Shown here piece after piece: positions 62,301 to 64,000 of a stretch of 64,000 nucleotides of DNA. How positions within the stretch are numbered: the first letter of the stretch is position 1; every line of letters begins with the position of its first letter. A program made the translations under genes and the position numbers. Source of the stretch: JAHEEL01 sp963700375 (GTDB lineage Bacteria; Actinomycetota; Acidimicrobiia; Spongiisociales; UBA5794); contig CAVOXF010000001.1 of NCBI GenBank assembly GCA_963700375.1, positions 62,001 to 126,000 of the forward strand. Direction: 5' to 3'. Below the pieces are notes generated by a model. That model ran no database searches and was not told the origin of the DNA. It saw only the letters and a program-made list of their open reading frames with translations.

Positions 62301-62696
62301 TTATGCCTCGGCGATATCGCGTCCGTGCACGGTCAGTGCCCAGATGATGAAGATCGACACGGCGAGGAACGCAATGGCCCACACCGGATACCACGGCATC
62401 CATGCGAAGGCCACCAACGCCCACAACACCGCGACAAGCACACCAACCGTCCGCGCCCACACCGCGCCACTGAACAGATAGAACCCCGCCAACAGAACCA
62501 CAATACCCAAGATCAGATGAATCCAGCCCCACGTCGTCACATCGAACTTGAAGATGTAGTCCGGTGTGACCACAAAGAACGCGTCATTCGCAATCGCCAC
62601 GATGCCCGCGATGATCCACCAGACACCACCCATCACCATCATGATCCCAGCAAACGCCGTCCAACCAATCGCCCAACCACTCGGATCCTTGTCCAC
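62301..62696 (-). CDS. DUF7144 family membrane protein
   Basis: 131 aa from GTG 62696 (GGGAGG upstream). Four membrane helices with GWAIGWTAFAGIMMVMGGVW and the central WGWIHLILGIVVLLAGFYLF typical of this actinobacterial family. Unknown function. A longer start (62708 ATG) is possible. Confidence 0.85.
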   Translation of the reverse strand: MDKDPSGWAIGWTAFAGIMMVMGGVWWIIAGIVAIANDAFFVVTPDYIFKFDVTTWGWIHLILGIVVLLAGFYLFSGAVWARTVGVLVAVLWALVAFAWMPWYPVWAIAFLAVSIFIIWALTVHGRDIAEA

Positions 62697-62804
62697 GACG
62701 CCTCCCATCCCTCTGGACCTGCGAGTGCAGGTCATCCAGCGTTCCCAGAATCCATTCTTGCACCAGGAAGTGGCCCGCGCTCGAATTCGAAAGGTTCGCT
62801 TCGC

Positions 62805-64000
62805 CTACTGGAAGTCTGAGGGAGCGTCGCCCGCTGTGATCTTGACGGCGGGCTCTCCGGCGTCCATCGGCGTCCGGTCTCGGAGGTAGACACCGGGCCT
62901 CGCGCGCTTCGGACGTTTCGTCCGCTTCGGTACGCCTCCGTCCTCTTTCGCCACCGCCTTGGCGTTCTTGATCCGCTCGCCTCGCTCGAGTTCGAGCTGA
63001 CGCAGCGTGTCGACCACCTTCTCCATCTGCTCATCGGTCACATCGTCGAGCTGGTAGGCCGCGTGTACGAAGTGTGCCGTGTCGCCCCGATAGTCATGAC
63101 CGAAGCTCTTGAACTGACCGGGCACGGTCCGCATGGCGTTCATCGCATCGACCATGATCTGAACGAACGTAATCAGCGGAACCCACTGCATCCCCTCGGG
63201 AACGTTGCGGCCCCGTTCGGTGCCATCGAGCCACGGCGGACGCTTCACCGCCCACCTGAACGACATCTGGGCGATCGGGTCGTTGTCGTGGTCCACGATC
63301 ACGGCACGAAGCTTCTTGCGCTCCTCCGTGGAGAGCTTCTCGTACTCACCGAAGTTGTCGAAGGCCTCCACGGTTCCCGGTGGGACGAGATCGCTCGATC
63401 CCTGCCGCATCCCGGTCTTCGACCATTTGGCGAGGCCGACGAGACCGAACCAGAGTGCATGGTCGATGCCGTAGTGATCGAATCCGGCGATGCCCTGATG
63501 CATCACGACATCCGACGAAGACCACGAACCAAGGCTCTCTCCGAACACCAGCACCTTCGGACGTTCGGCCTCGGGCATCGAGCGAAGCCGCTGCCTGACC
63601 CCCCACAGCAGGCCCCGGAACTGCGACCGCCCGAGGTGGACCTTCTGGACCTCGAGGAAGGACGGGCCGCGCCCGTACTGGATGCAGGCCGTCGCGATAT
63701 CGCCGCGGGCGAGGATCTCGGCCGATTCGATCATCGTCTGGTCGACCCAACCCGTCCCGGTCGGAGATACGAGCAGCAGGTACTTCCGATCGAACGCTCC
63801 GAGGCGCTCCAACTCGTCGAGCATCATCTCGGAGCGCCCAGACGGATAGAGCGGATCGCTGTTGACACCGACGAAGGCGCGGATCGGGTGGGCGACGGCC
63901 TTCTCCCCCAACGTCGACTCGATGAGGTCCGGTGTCACCACGTCGGTGAGGAACCGGCGACCCTGCAGACCAACCTCGAGGAACGGCGAAATGCTCTTCG
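62805..64000 (-). CDS. Alpha/beta-hydrolase family protein (partial, 5' end beyond window)
   Basis: The frame is open to the right edge; residues upstream of GTG 63941 (ISPFLEVGLQGRRFLTD) still look like the family, so the gene is cut and about 398 codons are inside. Nucleophile elbow GESLGSWSSSD; LLVSPTGTGWVDQT; late HDYRGD with the probable catalytic His. Matches the Abhydrolase_9 (PF10081) group, whose N-terminal half is normally a membrane domain. The Arg/Lys-rich C-terminus is followed by 108 bp before the next stop region. Confidence 0.85.
   Translation of the reverse strand, partial: KSISPFLEVGLQGRRFLTDVVTPDLIESTLGEKAVAHPIRAFVGVNSDPLYPSGRSEMMLDELERLGAFDRKYLLLVSPTGTGWVDQTMIESAEILARGDIATACIQYGRGPSFLEVQKVHLGRSQFRGLLWGVRQRLRSMPEAERPKVLVFGESLGSWSSSDVVMHQGIAGFDHYGIDHALWFGLVGLAKWSKTGMRQGSSDLVPPGTVEAFDNFGEYEKLSTEERKKLRAVIVDHDNDPIAQMSFRWAVKRPPWLDGTERGRNVPEGMQWVPLITFVQIMVDAMNAMRTVPGQFKSFGHDYRGDTAHFVHAAYQLDDVTDEQMEKVVDTLRQLELERGERIKNAKAVAKEDGGVPKRTKRPKRARPGVYLRDRTPMDAGEPAVKITAGDAPSDFQ

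Overview
High-GC actinobacterial chromosome, most likely from the class Acidimicrobiia or a close relative. The lineage call rests on a WhiB-family regulator, a DUF3107 protein, the argS-lysA gene order, tandem LCP (LytR-CpsA-Psr) proteins, a DUF5317 protein and frequent GTG/TTG starts. It is an inference from gene content; no rRNA or phylogenetic marker alignment was available. Most genes are ordinary housekeeping genes, packed with many ATGA/GTGA stop-start overlaps.

Layout. 1-3.1 kb: argS-lysA (minus strand; lysA runs off the left edge) and a divergent tRNA-Arg(CCG), followed by an att-like duplication of the tRNA 3' end and a 138/139-bp tandem repeat. 3.6-11.7 kb: the most distinctive part of the window, a sulfur and electron-transfer locus. 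It encodes an octaheme cytochrome of the tetrathionate-reductase (OTR) type, a heptaheme cytochrome c fused to a membrane cytochrome b, two YeeE/YedE thiosulfate-type transporters (one with a rhodanese domain lacking its catalytic Cys) and a SulP permease. The first four genes overlap by 1-4 bases and sit behind a CRP-like palindrome. 11.9-15.4 kb: a small Arg-rich protein and a DUF1269-arylsulfatase fusion interrupted by a frameshift. 15.5-18.6 kb: YqeY, WhiB (behind a second CRP-like palindrome), DUF3107, and an Mrp Fe-S carrier divergent from a Cys-containing regulator. 18.7-25.4 kb: P-loop kinase-like protein, M19 dipeptidase, aconitase, TlpA-like lipoprotein, enoyl-CoA hydratase, DUF5317 (frameshifted). 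25.5-28.6 kb: two tandem membrane HD/HD-GYP proteins and a small peptide, behind a promoter that contains a DnaA box. 28.6-34.9 kb: unknown protein, gamma-glutamyltransferase, transglycosylase-like protein, HHH protein, RlmN, Bcp, GalU. 35.2-37.8 kb: transaldolase-Pgi pair. 37.9-43.7 kb: DUF2461, FluC pair with DUF190, DUF4282, two LCP paralogues. 44-51.8 kb: formiminotransferase-cyclodeaminase, YwiC-like protein, ClC channel, pgl/zwf divergent pair, NAD(P)HX epimerase. 52-55.4 kb: purine nucleoside phosphorylase and the AmmeMemoRadiSam trio. 55.5-64 kb: acyltransferase, amidohydrolase, DEAD-box/RRM helicase, K+ channel, DUF2252, DUF7144 and an alpha/beta-hydrolase that runs off the right edge.

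How the genes work together. tal, pgi, pgl and zwf supply most of the oxidative and non-oxidative pentose-phosphate route. Mrp, the Cys-rich regulator and aconitase tie into Fe-S metabolism. The multiheme locus plus the arylsulfatase suggest use of inorganic and organic sulfur compounds. Non-coding structure is richer than usual: a family of about 120-nt imperfect palindromes at gene 3' ends (two copies), dispersed GC-rich repeats, and several start codons 5-9 nt after a TAnnnT box, which suggests leaderless transcription.
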